DNA of 64,000 nucleotides, from the NCBI RefSeq assembly GCF_009176305.1, contig NZ_BLAJ01000005.1, positions 186,001-250,000 on the forward strand, read 5' to 3'. A model generated the notes under the pieces. The model was not told the origin of the DNA. It did no database searches and was given only the letters and a program-made list of their open reading frames with translations. How positions within the stretch are numbered: the first letter of the stretch is position 1; the number at the start of each line of letters is the position of its first letter. Position numbers and translations under genes: made by a program. Of this stretch, positions 19,133 through 26,151 are shown piece after piece. This DNA comes from Martinezella dioscoreae. GTDB taxonomy: Bacteria > Pseudomonadota > Alphaproteobacteria > Rhizobiales > Rhizobiaceae.

Positions 19133-19573
19133 ATGAGGCTTTCGCTCTTCGCTGCCGCGCTTCTCCTTCTCTTACCCCAGGTCGCGTTGAGCGAGGAAAC
19201 GTCAAGCGAGGATGAGCCGAAAGAGACAGCCCCGATCATCGGACATGTCGTTACCGGAAAACAGCTCGACGAATGGTGCGAAGAGGACCGAACGCTCGCG
19301 TCTGTCTATATTCAGGGCATTCTCGACGAGGCCCAGCGGACGAAGAGTCTGACAATCCGAGCCACGAAGCAGACTCCGAAAAACTCATCGCGCTACGAGC
19401 GCTACCTTCAACAGTTCGTCGGCGCTTTCTGTCTGCCGCCCGAGCTCAGCAATACAAAGGCGACGACGATAGCCTGCAAATGGATGGCGGAGCACTCCTG
19501 GCAGCTCGAGCGGCCTGCCAGTTCGTTGATCGCACGCGCCTACAAATTCGCCTTTCCTTGCCTTGAGGAATAG
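19133..19573 (+). CDS. Secreted Rap1a/Tai-like family protein
   Basis: A 146-residue protein with a signal peptide (cut near ALS, residue 20). The mature part resembles the Rap1a/Tai fold: a G-x-x-L-x-x-WC start (C49), a YIQGILDE helix, AFCLPPE (C100), and a C-terminal PASSLIARAYKFAFPC (C143). The Cys pairs are those expected to form disulfides in that family. The founding members are Serratia type VI immunity proteins, but most chromosomal homologues have no effector partner, and none is visible here. Weak sequence match, judged by motif only. Confidence 0.6.
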   Translation: MRLSLFAAALLLLLPQVALSEETSSEDEPKETAPIIGHVVTGKQLDEWCEEDRTLASVYIQGILDEAQRTKSLTIRATKQTPKNSSRYERYLQQFVGAFCLPPELSNTKATTIACKWMAEHSWQLERPASSLIARAYKFAFPCLEE

Positions 19574-19771
19574 TCGTTCTTCCGCAATGGCGGCTAAGAA
19601 CCGACACGAGACAGCTAAAACTTTCGCTGAGGATTGAGAATCATCCGAAGCGACCACGCCCCTGCCCGTCTGCGGACCAAATACGCAACGGAACCGGTAG
19701 CTCCAGCGAAGATCTCAGTCAGGCCGCAGAGCGCGAGGCTTGATGCGCGAAGACGTCACATCGCATTTGCG

Positions 19772-19799
19772 TTGACAATTACTAAGTACGACTTATAAT
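19772..19799 (+). promoter_or_regulatory. Consensus sigma70 promoter
   Basis: TTGACA at 19772-19777, a 16-base spacer and TATAAT at 19794-19799. Both hexamers match the consensus exactly, which is rare in this GC-rich genome. It faces the hairpin ending near 19880. Confidence 0.7.
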
Positions 19800-19805
19800 T
19801 AGGAT

Positions 19806-19880
19806 GCTGAATTTGATTGACCTCTAGTCCAGCGAAAGGCGGCCCAGTTTTTTCCCTAGACTGGACCGCTTTTGCTTTTG
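19806..19880 (+). ncRNA. Candidate small RNA of about 75 bases
   Basis: The predicted transcript starts 7 bases after the consensus -10 box. It ends in a hairpin, GCGGCCCAG (19839-19847) / CTGGACCGC (19861-19869) with one mismatch, followed by TTTTGCTTTTG. Promoter, short body and terminator-like end make an orphan sRNA unit. There is no reading frame of note inside. The family is not recognised. Confidence 0.45.
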
Positions 19881-20077
19881 TGGAAGCACGAATTCTCTAT
19901 TCATTTGCTTCGCACTTTCAGCACCGAACCGGATCGGCGTTCGATTGCATTTGTCACTTGGGCGATGCCCGAAGCTGAAACGCCGACACCCGCCATCCTC
20001 AACTCCCGTAAGTCCTCAGTACCTTAAGCGTCATTTCAGTTTCGAATGCGACGCTGAGACGGGGATAGGGAGTATCA

Positions 20078-20221
20078 ATGTCGTTACCGAAGTCGCAGTG
20101 GCTTGCGCTGACACCGGTCGAGCGCAGGAAGCTTGCTCGCCTAATTATGATTCGACTGCTGCCAATCTTCGGTGCTTTGGCACTGCTCGGTATCGTGTCG
20201 CTTATGATGTTTGCTCAGTAG
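20078..20221 (+). CDS. Possible 47-residue small membrane protein
   Basis: An ATG preceded by GGGGATAGGGAG opens a 47-codon frame. The N-terminus is soluble and basic (SLPKSQWLALTPVERRKLARL), followed by one hydrophobic helix (LLPIFGALALLGIVSLMMF) and a stop. This is the shape of a type II small membrane protein with a helical cytoplasmic arm. It may be transcribed from the strong promoter at 19772 if the intervening hairpin is read through. The family is unknown. Confidence 0.5.
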   Translation: MSLPKSQWLALTPVERRKLARLIMIRLLPIFGALALLGIVSLMMFAQ

Positions 20222-20263
20222 AGAATTTCGAAAGATCGAACGCGCCACCGCCGTCCTGCACAC

Positions 20264-20289
20264 TGGGTAGTCAGATGCCGGACTACCCA
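20264..20289. repeat. Perfect 9-bp inverted repeat
   Basis: TGGGTAGTC / GACTACCCA around 8 bases, 43 bases after the 47-residue ORF. No T run follows on either strand, so it may be an operator or an RNA hairpin rather than an intrinsic terminator. Confidence 0.5.
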
Positions 20290-20461
20290 TGAACAGAGCA
20301 AATGGAATAGGCACCAAATCACTGCTGGCAGCCAATGAGACAGAAAACCGAACATAGAACGGATTGCCACATTTAACTTCGGTATAGCTGGATGCTTCAG
20401 GCCCAAATCACGCTGAAATTCCGCAGAAAAATCAATTTCTTATTGGGGATCTAAGGGAAAT

Positions 20462-20535
20462 TGGAGGCCTCGCCCGGAATCGAACCGGGGTGCAAGGATT
20501 TGCAGTCCTCTGCGTAACCACTCCGCCACGAGGCC
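20462..20535 (-). tRNA. tRNA-Cys (GCA)
   Basis: A full cloverleaf on the minus strand: acceptor GGCCTCG / CGAGGCC, T-arm GGTTCGATTCC, anticodon loop reading GCA (ACTGCAAAT), discriminator U and encoded CCA. 74 bases. Transcribed opposite to the small ORF at 20078. Confidence 0.97.
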
Positions 20536-20740
20536 ATCCGAAAGCAATTTGCGTTGTGGTGGCGCGGATTTAGAATGATCCAAAGAAAACCGCAAGAGGC
20601 TTATTCTGAATTCTGTCCTTTTTTCACTCTGAAGAGAGAATTGCCCGCTGCTCGTGTGTAAGCCTTCAATGCGGGTGATGAAATGCATTGCGCCCAAGAC
20701 GGCAGGAGCGTCGCAGATGTGCCAATATCGGCCGAACGGC

Positions 20741-20911
20741 TTTCATGCTGGAAAAGATGTCGTCACCGTCGACGTAAACGAGCAGAATGCGGGCGCTGTC
20801 GGCTTTTACGAGCGGCTCGGATTCAAGGGGACGGGGCGCGCCGATGTCGACGATCAGGGCCGCCCCTACCCGATCCTTCATTTGCGATGGCAAAGACCGA
20901 CCGCGCCATGA
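20741..20911 (+). pseudogene. GNAT acetyltransferase C-terminal relic
   Basis: The frame encodes only the last ~50 residues of a GNAT N-acetyltransferase: VTVDVNEQNAGAVGFYERLGF, then DDQGRPYPILHLRW, matching the terminal strands of the family. The acetyl-CoA-binding R/Q-x-x-G-x-G/A motif and the N-terminal half are absent; the sequence before about 20741 does not continue the fold in any frame. It lies about 200 bases from the 5' end of tRNA-Cys, so deletion or decay at this locus is likely. Confidence 0.7.
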
Positions 20912-21746
20912 GGCGCTGCTGCCGATGACGCTTCATTTCAGATGCTGTGGCGACCATCTTGGATTTTGGCGAACCGATGGAAACTGAGGGCGAAAATTCA
21001 TTGCTGGATCGCGACGCAGCCATCCTATCGGGCGCCTGGAGCTGCCAGCCCATTCAGGTAGGTTATGGAAACCTGTGGTGGCTGCTAGCATTCGTACTAC
21101 CGGTTTGTAAGCCACCCACGGACCGGACAGTGCCGCGTCCGACGAGACTACGCCCCCAGTAATGTCGTCGGACGCACCATGGCCAAGCGCCCATCAACCG
21201 CATCGCAACCAAGCGCGATTCCAGACGGTCTCTCACCTTCTCTTTTATAGAGTGATGCGCGTGCGCCACCACGGGTTTCGTTGCCGGGAATCGTTTCAAT
21301 AGTTGCGACTCAGAAGAACCGCGACTCGGGCGGCCATCCGGATTGAGGGGCAATCGGCTGCGCCCGGCCTCAGGAGTGCCCATAATCATATGGCGGCGGC
21401 TTCCTGCCCTCGCCCGCCCCAAATCAGCGCGCGTATCGCCTTAACAGCCGGAGACGTAAACGCTTTCAGGACTTATAGAAGACAAGCCATCCAAACGAGA
21501 TGGCAAACAGGCTGGGATCAGACGCCCCGTGAATTGCGTCATTTTTGCAACAACGCCGGTTTTCGAGTAGTGCACATATAGTTCCGTCCCCTTAGTATCT
21601 TGCCAAATCACTGAAGCAGGTTCAGGAAATAGTTCGCGAAGCTTATTACTTCGCACCTACTGATAGGGAACATGAACGGGATGGGGTTGGGCACGTCGTT
21701 TCTCGGCGCGATATCTCATGCCCAATCAAGAAAGATTGGAGTTATT
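20912..21746. other. 835-base region before the porin, no supported gene
   Basis: Several short frames exist on both strands (the longest is a 119-codon minus-strand frame at 21063-21422), but none shows a domain, a good ribosome site or normal codon use. The porin promoter and leader must lie in the last ~170 bases. The rest looks like decayed sequence continuous with the GNAT relic. Confidence 0.5.
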
Positions 21747-22853
21747 ATGAACATCAAGAGCCTTCTTCTCGGCTCCGCTGCTGCTTTGGCAGCAGTATCC
21801 GGTGCTCACGCTGCTGACGCTATCGTAGCAGCTGAGCCCGAGCCGCTGGAATACGTCCGTATCTGCGACGCATACGGCGCTGGCTACTTCTTCATCCCGG
21901 GCACCGAAACCTGCCTCAAGATCGGCGGCAAGGTTCGTACGGAAGGTGAATGGTACAACGCTTACAACCGCGACAGCCATCAGGGCACGCTCTGGCACAC
22001 CCGTGCTGAGTTGAACGTCGACACCGCGACCGACACCGAGTACGGTCCGCTGAAGACCGAAACCATCGTTCGTTGGGACTGGAACGACGGCGGCTCCACA
22101 TCCACCAACCTGCTGTGGTCCTACATCAGCCTTGGCGGCTTCACCGTTGGTAAGAAGGACTCGCAATACAACCTCTACATCGGTTACGCCGGCGACGTCA
22201 TCAACGACGACGTGATCTATGACGGTCCGTACGAACTCAACCAGCTGACCTATGAATATGATGCCGGCAACGGCTTCTCGGCTGTGATCTCGCTCGAAGA
22301 TTCCAACTCCGCCACGACCGGCTCGGCATCCTACGGTGCAAGCTGGTGGACGGACGACAAGACGAACCACTACGCTCCTGACGTCGTCGCCGGTGCCGGC
22401 TTCAAGTCTGGCGCATGGGGCTTCAAGGTCGTCGGCGGTTACGACTCGATCGTCGAAGAAGGCGCCATCAAGGCTCGCGTCGATGCTGACTTCGGCGCAT
22501 TCACGGCCTTCTTGATGGGCGGCTGGAACACCGATGGCGACAAGCTCAACAAGTACGCAGGCACCAACCAGGACGTCTCCGCTTGCACGGCACCGAACGG
22601 TACCGTCAATGCATCGAAGTGCGGCTGGGGTGACTGGGCTGTCTGGGGCGGCGTTGGCGTTCCGTTCAACGACAAGCTGAAGTGGAACCTCCAGCTCGCC
22701 TATAGCGACTCGAAGATCTTCGAAGCAACCACGAACCTGAAGTTCAACCCGGTCAAGAACCTCCTGGTCGAGCCGGAACTGACCTACGTTCACTATGACT
22801 ATGCCCACGACGACACCGTTTCGGGCATCCTGCGCTTCGAACGCAACTTCTAA
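21747..22853 (+). CDS. ropA: Outer-membrane porin (RopA family)
   Basis: A 368-residue alphaproteobacterial porin. A typical signal peptide (MNIKSLLLGSAAALAAVSGAHA) precedes the family segment VRICDAYGAGYFFIPGTETCLKIGGKVR with two conserved Cys, then beta-barrel strands ending in RFERNF with terminal Phe. It forms general diffusion channels and is usually among the most abundant outer-membrane proteins. Codon use is strongly biased, as expected for high expression. The start at 21747 follows TTGGAG; an in-frame ATG 25 codons upstream is unlikely. Confidence 0.95.
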   Translation: MNIKSLLLGSAAALAAVSGAHAADAIVAAEPEPLEYVRICDAYGAGYFFIPGTETCLKIGGKVRTEGEWYNAYNRDSHQGTLWHTRAELNVDTATDTEYGPLKTETIVRWDWNDGGSTSTNLLWSYISLGGFTVGKKDSQYNLYIGYAGDVINDDVIYDGPYELNQLTYEYDAGNGFSAVISLEDSNSATTGSASYGASWWTDDKTNHYAPDVVAGAGFKSGAWGFKVVGGYDSIVEEGAIKARVDADFGAFTAFLMGGWNTDGDKLNKYAGTNQDVSACTAPNGTVNASKCGWGDWAVWGGVGVPFNDKLKWNLQLAYSDSKIFEATTNLKFNPVKNLLVEPELTYVHYDYAHDDTVSGILRFERNF

Positions 22854-22887
22854 CCTGATCAGACTTGACCTCCGATCAGAGAAGGAA

Positions 22888-22921
22888 GGGGGCCGGCTTT
22901 CCCTGCCGGCCCCCTTTTTTT
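22888..22921 (+). terminator. Strong porin terminator
   Basis: A perfect 10-bp stem GGGGGCCGGC / GCCGGCCCCC with a 7-base loop and seven Ts, 34 bases after the porin stop. Confidence 0.95.
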
Positions 22922-23059
22922 GTAACACCTGCAATCAGCGGCTCCCTCTGCGATCAATACGCGTGTCATAAGGATCTCCAGTCAACGAAAAGGGGAACCT
23001 AGTCGCTGCGCTGGCGTTTAGCGATGAAAGGGACATGGCTGAATACAGGAGTTAGAATC

Positions 23060-23377
23060 TTGAAACACCACCTTGCCTCACTCGCCTTGAGCGTGACGCT
23101 GGCCATAGGCTCGGCGCTACCCGCCGCCCTGCCCGCAATGGCCGCGCCGCCGAGCAGTCCATCCATATCGCGCGCTTCTGATGTTATCCTTGTGCAAGAG
23201 CGTGGATCGCGCCGATGGGGCGATGACGACCGTCCCCGCTGGCGCGATCGCGATCGTCGTCATTGGCATGGTGACCGCGGCTGGGATCGCCGCCGTCATT
23301 GGGATGACAGATGGCGGGACGACCGTCGCTATCATCATCGCCGCCATGGCGGCGTAATATTCGAGATTCGGCCCTAG
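23060..23377 (+). CDS. Secreted Arg/Asp/Trp/His-rich small protein
   Basis: A 105-residue protein: signal peptide (cut after AMA, about residue 27), a short linker, then a low-complexity region of about 60 residues dominated by Arg, Asp, Trp and His (units such as WRDRDRRHWHGDRGW) and the end GGVIFEIRP. A TTG start at 23060 is preferred because AGGAG lies 8 bases upstream; the in-frame ATG at 23024 has no ribosome site and would lengthen the n-region. Similar unnamed proteins are frequent in rhizobia. Binding of nucleic acid, metal or envelope polyanions is possible but unproven. Confidence 0.75.
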   Translation: MKHHLASLALSVTLAIGSALPAALPAMAAPPSSPSISRASDVILVQERGSRRWGDDDRPRWRDRDRRHWHGDRGWDRRRHWDDRWRDDRRYHHRRHGGVIFEIRP

Positions 23378-23555
23378 CGTACCGGCGCTGCGGGCAGTTG
23401 GCACATCGCAGCTGATGTGCCGGCTGCCAAACTGCCGCCACACGCGGGCAACCGGTCACTTCGAGGTATAACGCAAACGATACGGCCGCCACCGGAACTC
23501 CGGCAGCGGCCGTATGGGTTTAAGAGGAACCTGCGCCGGCCCTTAAGTCTTCCGA

Positions 23556-23741
23556 TCAGCGGCAGACGCGCACGTGGCGCACAACCCAGCGCCCATGAAT
23601 CTTGCGCTTTACCTTCTTCACATGGCAGTGATGATGATAGTGGTGATGACGATGATGATGCATCGGAGCGGCCTCGGACGGCACGCTGAAGGCAAAGACC
23701 GACGCCACAGCTACTGCAGAAGCAAGAATCAGATTTTTCAT
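23556..23741 (-). CDS. Secreted His-rich 61-residue protein
   Basis: A signal peptide (MKNLILASAVAVASVFAFS, cut after SEA) is followed by a His cluster (HHHRHHHYHHHCH, about residues 28-40) and a basic tail with a terminal CR. The mature part is about 37 residues. Periplasmic binding of nickel, zinc or copper is a reasonable inference from the His/Cys content. It lies just 180 bases from, and convergent with, the other low-complexity secreted protein. It is not a fragment of a larger gene. Confidence 0.7.
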   Translation of the reverse strand: MKNLILASAVAVASVFAFSVPSEAAPMHHHRHHHYHHHCHVKKVKRKIHGRWVVRHVRVCR

Positions 23742-24052
23742 GTCGAACCTCTAAAGCATTGGGGGACTATGCTGCGCGGATCGCGCATTACGTTCATGCG
23801 CCGCATGGCATTAACGACACATGAACATGCTCTCACATTCGCGAGAGCAACCATACCTTGAACTAATTTTTTCAGAAAGACCACATATATCCACCCGAGA
23901 GATCCCTTGGCGGGCTCTCGACAATCACGAATGCATCATTTTGGCACGATCTCATTAGCCCGCTACCATTCGTCATCCCATGGGAAGAAAAGTGCAGCGC
24001 AAGATATTGTTATTGCACCGCAAAAAGTCTGAATGAGTCATGCGCTCGATTT
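23742..24052. other. 311-base intergenic region
   Basis: Contains the promoter region of the His-rich gene and the tail of the DoxX-like gene. An inverted repeat CGAGAG..CTCTCG occurs around 23897-23921. No gene is supported. Confidence 0.4.
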
Positions 24053-24457
24053 TCAGTCGTCCACCGAACGAAGGGGCAGCAGGCACCGAATACGTTCGTC
24101 GCGAAGATAAAGGCCACCCCACGCCATGACGCCGAGTAATAAACTTATAAGTTGTGGAGGCGACCCGATTTCTCCGAGACGCAGATGGGCGCAAATTGCA
24201 CCGCCGAAGAACCCGGTCGTCAGGATCGCTCCAAGGACTGCCGTGCGCGGAATTGCGTAAAGAATGACGCAGACGAAGATGATCAAACCCACCACCGTAG
24301 CTAGATTGGCGGGAAAGCCCGTCTCCGCCATCTGCGCGCTGATCAAGGCCGGCGCAAACAGATCAACCGCCCCATCGGCCACCAATGCAAGAATCACAAT
24401 TACGCTAAGAACCCATCCCACCGCCACTCCACCACGAAAGCTCGCATTCTCGGCCAT
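24053..24457 (-). CDS. DoxX-like small membrane protein
   Basis: A 134-residue protein with four hydrophobic helices: VGWVLSVIVILALVADGAVD, a second around VGLIIFVCVILYAI, a third at AVLGAILTTGFFGGAI, and a C-terminal LLGVMAWGGLYLRD. Helix number, spacing and the GGA-x-x-x-H segment after helix 3 fit the DoxX-like family. The function of such stand-alone members is not established. The start at 24457 (MAENAS) has GGGGGAT upstream; the frame extends 27 codons further without support. Confidence 0.7.
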   Translation of the reverse strand: MAENASFRGGVAVGWVLSVIVILALVADGAVDLFAPALISAQMAETGFPANLATVVGLIIFVCVILYAIPRTAVLGAILTTGFFGGAICAHLRLGEIGSPPQLISLLLGVMAWGGLYLRDERIRCLLPLRSVDD

Positions 24458-24754
24458 CTTATCCCCCAAATGTGCCAGATTTGGCCCACATCCCCGATTG
24501 CCCACCGGCATTGACGCCTGGCTGACAGGTGGCGGCAATCTGGCATGAATGGGAAAGACCGGTCAACGAAGATACCGCTGTCGAACCAGGCGAGCCTCGG
24601 CCGAAGTTAGTGCTGCGGGGCATGCGCAATAAAACTGCAAAAATGTGCTGCTATAAGCCTGGCCGCACTCATCAGCTTAGAGAATTACGGACACAGCATT
24701 AAGTCAATCGGGCACGCTTGCTCCGATATCAGCTTCAATTCTGTAGAAGAAGAG

Positions 24755-24829
24755 TGGCTCCCCGGGCCGGATTCGAACCGGCGACCTGTCGATTAACAGT
24801 CGAATGCTCTACCGCTGAGCTACCAGGGA
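24755..24829 (-). tRNA. tRNA-Asn (GTT)
   Basis: A minus-strand cloverleaf: acceptor TCCCTGG / CCGGGGA, D-arm AGCTCAGCGGTAGAGC, anticodon GTT in CTGTTAATC, T-arm GGTTCGAATCC, discriminator G with encoded CCA. 75 bases. Confidence 0.97.
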
Positions 24830-24945
24830 ATGCGCTTGGCGCGGTGTGAGCGGGGTAATACAAATGCTTTCCCGATTTGCCAAGCGGTTTTTTCAAAAAA
24901 AATGCATTCTCTTGCATTATTTCCTCGCGCCACCATTTCCTGTGG

Positions 24946-25257
24946 ATGACCGATCAAAGCGAAACGACAGCAAATGCCGATCGGAATGGCCGGAAAACCC
25001 GCCGTTTTGGCATTGATCCCTCGACCCGCGAGCTGGTTTTCGGCTCCGTGAGAATCCCCCTGCCCCGATCGCGCCTTGCCCGCGTCGGCGTGGGGATAGC
25101 CCTCATTTTCGGCGGACTGCTCGGCTTCCTGCCGGTGCTCGGCTTCTGGATGCTGCCACTGGGCTTTATCGTGCTCTCGCACGACATGCCTATGGTGCGC
25201 CGTTGGCGCCGCCGCTTCGTCGTATGGTGGACGCGAAAACGCCGCCCGGCAAACTAA
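24946..25257 (+). CDS. Small membrane protein, PGPGW-like
   Basis: A 103-residue protein. The first ~45 residues are polar and basic; two membrane helices follow (VGVGIALIFGGLLGFLPVLGF and WMLPLGFIVLSHD), then a strongly basic C-terminus with RRWRRRFVVWW. The LGFLPVLGFWMLPLG hairpin is reminiscent of the putative transmembrane PGPGW family. It was started at the ATG at 24946; the frame opens earlier but upstream codons overlap AT-rich sequence next to tRNA-Asn. The function is unknown. Confidence 0.65.
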   Translation: MTDQSETTANADRNGRKTRRFGIDPSTRELVFGSVRIPLPRSRLARVGVGIALIFGGLLGFLPVLGFWMLPLGFIVLSHDMPMVRRWRRRFVVWWTRKRRPAN

Positions 25258-25267
25258 CTCTTTTATC

Positions 25268-25825
25268 CTATCCCGCACGAACGGGACGAGCCGGATTGCC
25301 GACCACAGTCGCGCCGGCGGCAACATCCCTGGTGACGACCGCGCCGGCGCCGATGATCGCGCCGTCCCCCACCGACACGCCGCCGACCAGGATCGCGCCG
25401 CCGCCGATCCAGACGCTTCTGCCGATCGTCACCGGTCGGGCGACTTCCAGACCCGCCCCGCGCAATTCGGCATCCCTATGATGTTCGGCGCAATAGATAT
25501 GGACGCCCGGTCCCAGCATGCTGCCGTCACCGATGCGGACGCTGGCGCTATCGAGGATCGTGCAGCCGGCATTCATATAGACCCGACGGCCGAGCGAGAT
25601 ATTGATGCCATAGGAGCAATGAAACGGCGCCTCGATGAAGACGCTCTCGCCGATCTCGGCAAAGAGCGCAAACAAAGCCGGCGCAAGATTGCCCCGCTGG
25701 GCGGGCAGCATCGTGTTATGTGCATGCACAGCCTCGCGCGCCTGCCAGCGCAAGGCATCGAGCTCCGGATCGAAACAGCAGTACCACTCCCCCGCCGCCA
25801 TTTTCTGCCGCTCGCTGAGACCCAT
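25268..25825 (-). CDS. Hexapeptide O-acetyltransferase (maltose/NodL type)
   Basis: A 185-residue acetyl-CoA-dependent transferase with a left-handed beta helix. The N-terminal MAAGEWYCCFDPELDALR domain and the hexapeptide repeats (for example VRIGDGSMLGPGV, VTIGRSVWIGGGAILVGGVSVGDGAIIGAGAVV) fit the Maa/LacA/NodL group. The catalytic His is expected in HIYCAEHHRD. The acceptor (a sugar or a Nod-factor-like oligosaccharide) cannot be fixed; the absence of other nod genes argues against NodL itself. The start at 25825 has GGAGG about 12 bases upstream. Confidence 0.85.
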   Translation of the reverse strand: MGLSERQKMAAGEWYCCFDPELDALRWQAREAVHAHNTMLPAQRGNLAPALFALFAEIGESVFIEAPFHCSYGINISLGRRVYMNAGCTILDSASVRIGDGSMLGPGVHIYCAEHHRDAELRGAGLEVARPVTIGRSVWIGGGAILVGGVSVGDGAIIGAGAVVTRDVAAGATVVGNPARPVRAG

Positions 25826-26066
25826 ATTCTCATTCCTCCAATGCCATCCGAACGTCCTGCCGGTAATCTTGCAACACGGCTCGGGGCACAGGCAAGGAGG
25901 ACCATCGCGTCTTCCCGACCGACCAGCAATCTGTGGGCGAACAGGCGCAGCCCACACCTTTTGATCAGCAGAACCTCAAATGCACGATCCTGCGATAAGC
26001 GCTGCTCCGCAAAGCCGCTACCCGTGTGAAAAAGCCCGTCAATGCGGGATTCTTGCTCTCAACAAA

Positions 26067-26084
26067 CTGTCACACAGCTTGTCT
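26067..26084 (+). promoter_or_regulatory. Pho box upstream of ugpB
   Basis: CTGTCAC-ACAG-CTTGTCT: two 7-base direct repeats with an 11-base period, matching the rhizobial PhoB site. It lies 68 bases before the ugpB start, so phosphate-starvation induction is expected. Confidence 0.7.
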
Positions 26085-26151
26085 ATAACGCCGCTACCGC
26101 GGACTTGCGCAAGGCCACCGGTTCCGAGCTTTCAAAAAGGAAATAGGGATT

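Noticed and set aside
20462..20911. Genomic island integrated at tRNA-Cys
   Set aside because: No integrase, no repeated tRNA 3' end and no mobile genes on either side; only a gene relic.
21063..21422. 119-codon minus-strand frame before the porin
   Set aside because: No ribosome site, no domain, irregular codon use; lies in decayed sequence.
23938..23960. Sigma54-like TTGGCAC..GC element
   Set aside because: The distance between the GG and GC elements is 13 rather than 10 bases, so it does not fit the -24/-12 rule.
25268..25825. Nodulation gene nodL
   Set aside because: The fold matches NodL/Maa acetyltransferases, but there are no other nod genes or a nod box nearby; a generic acetyltransferase is more likely.
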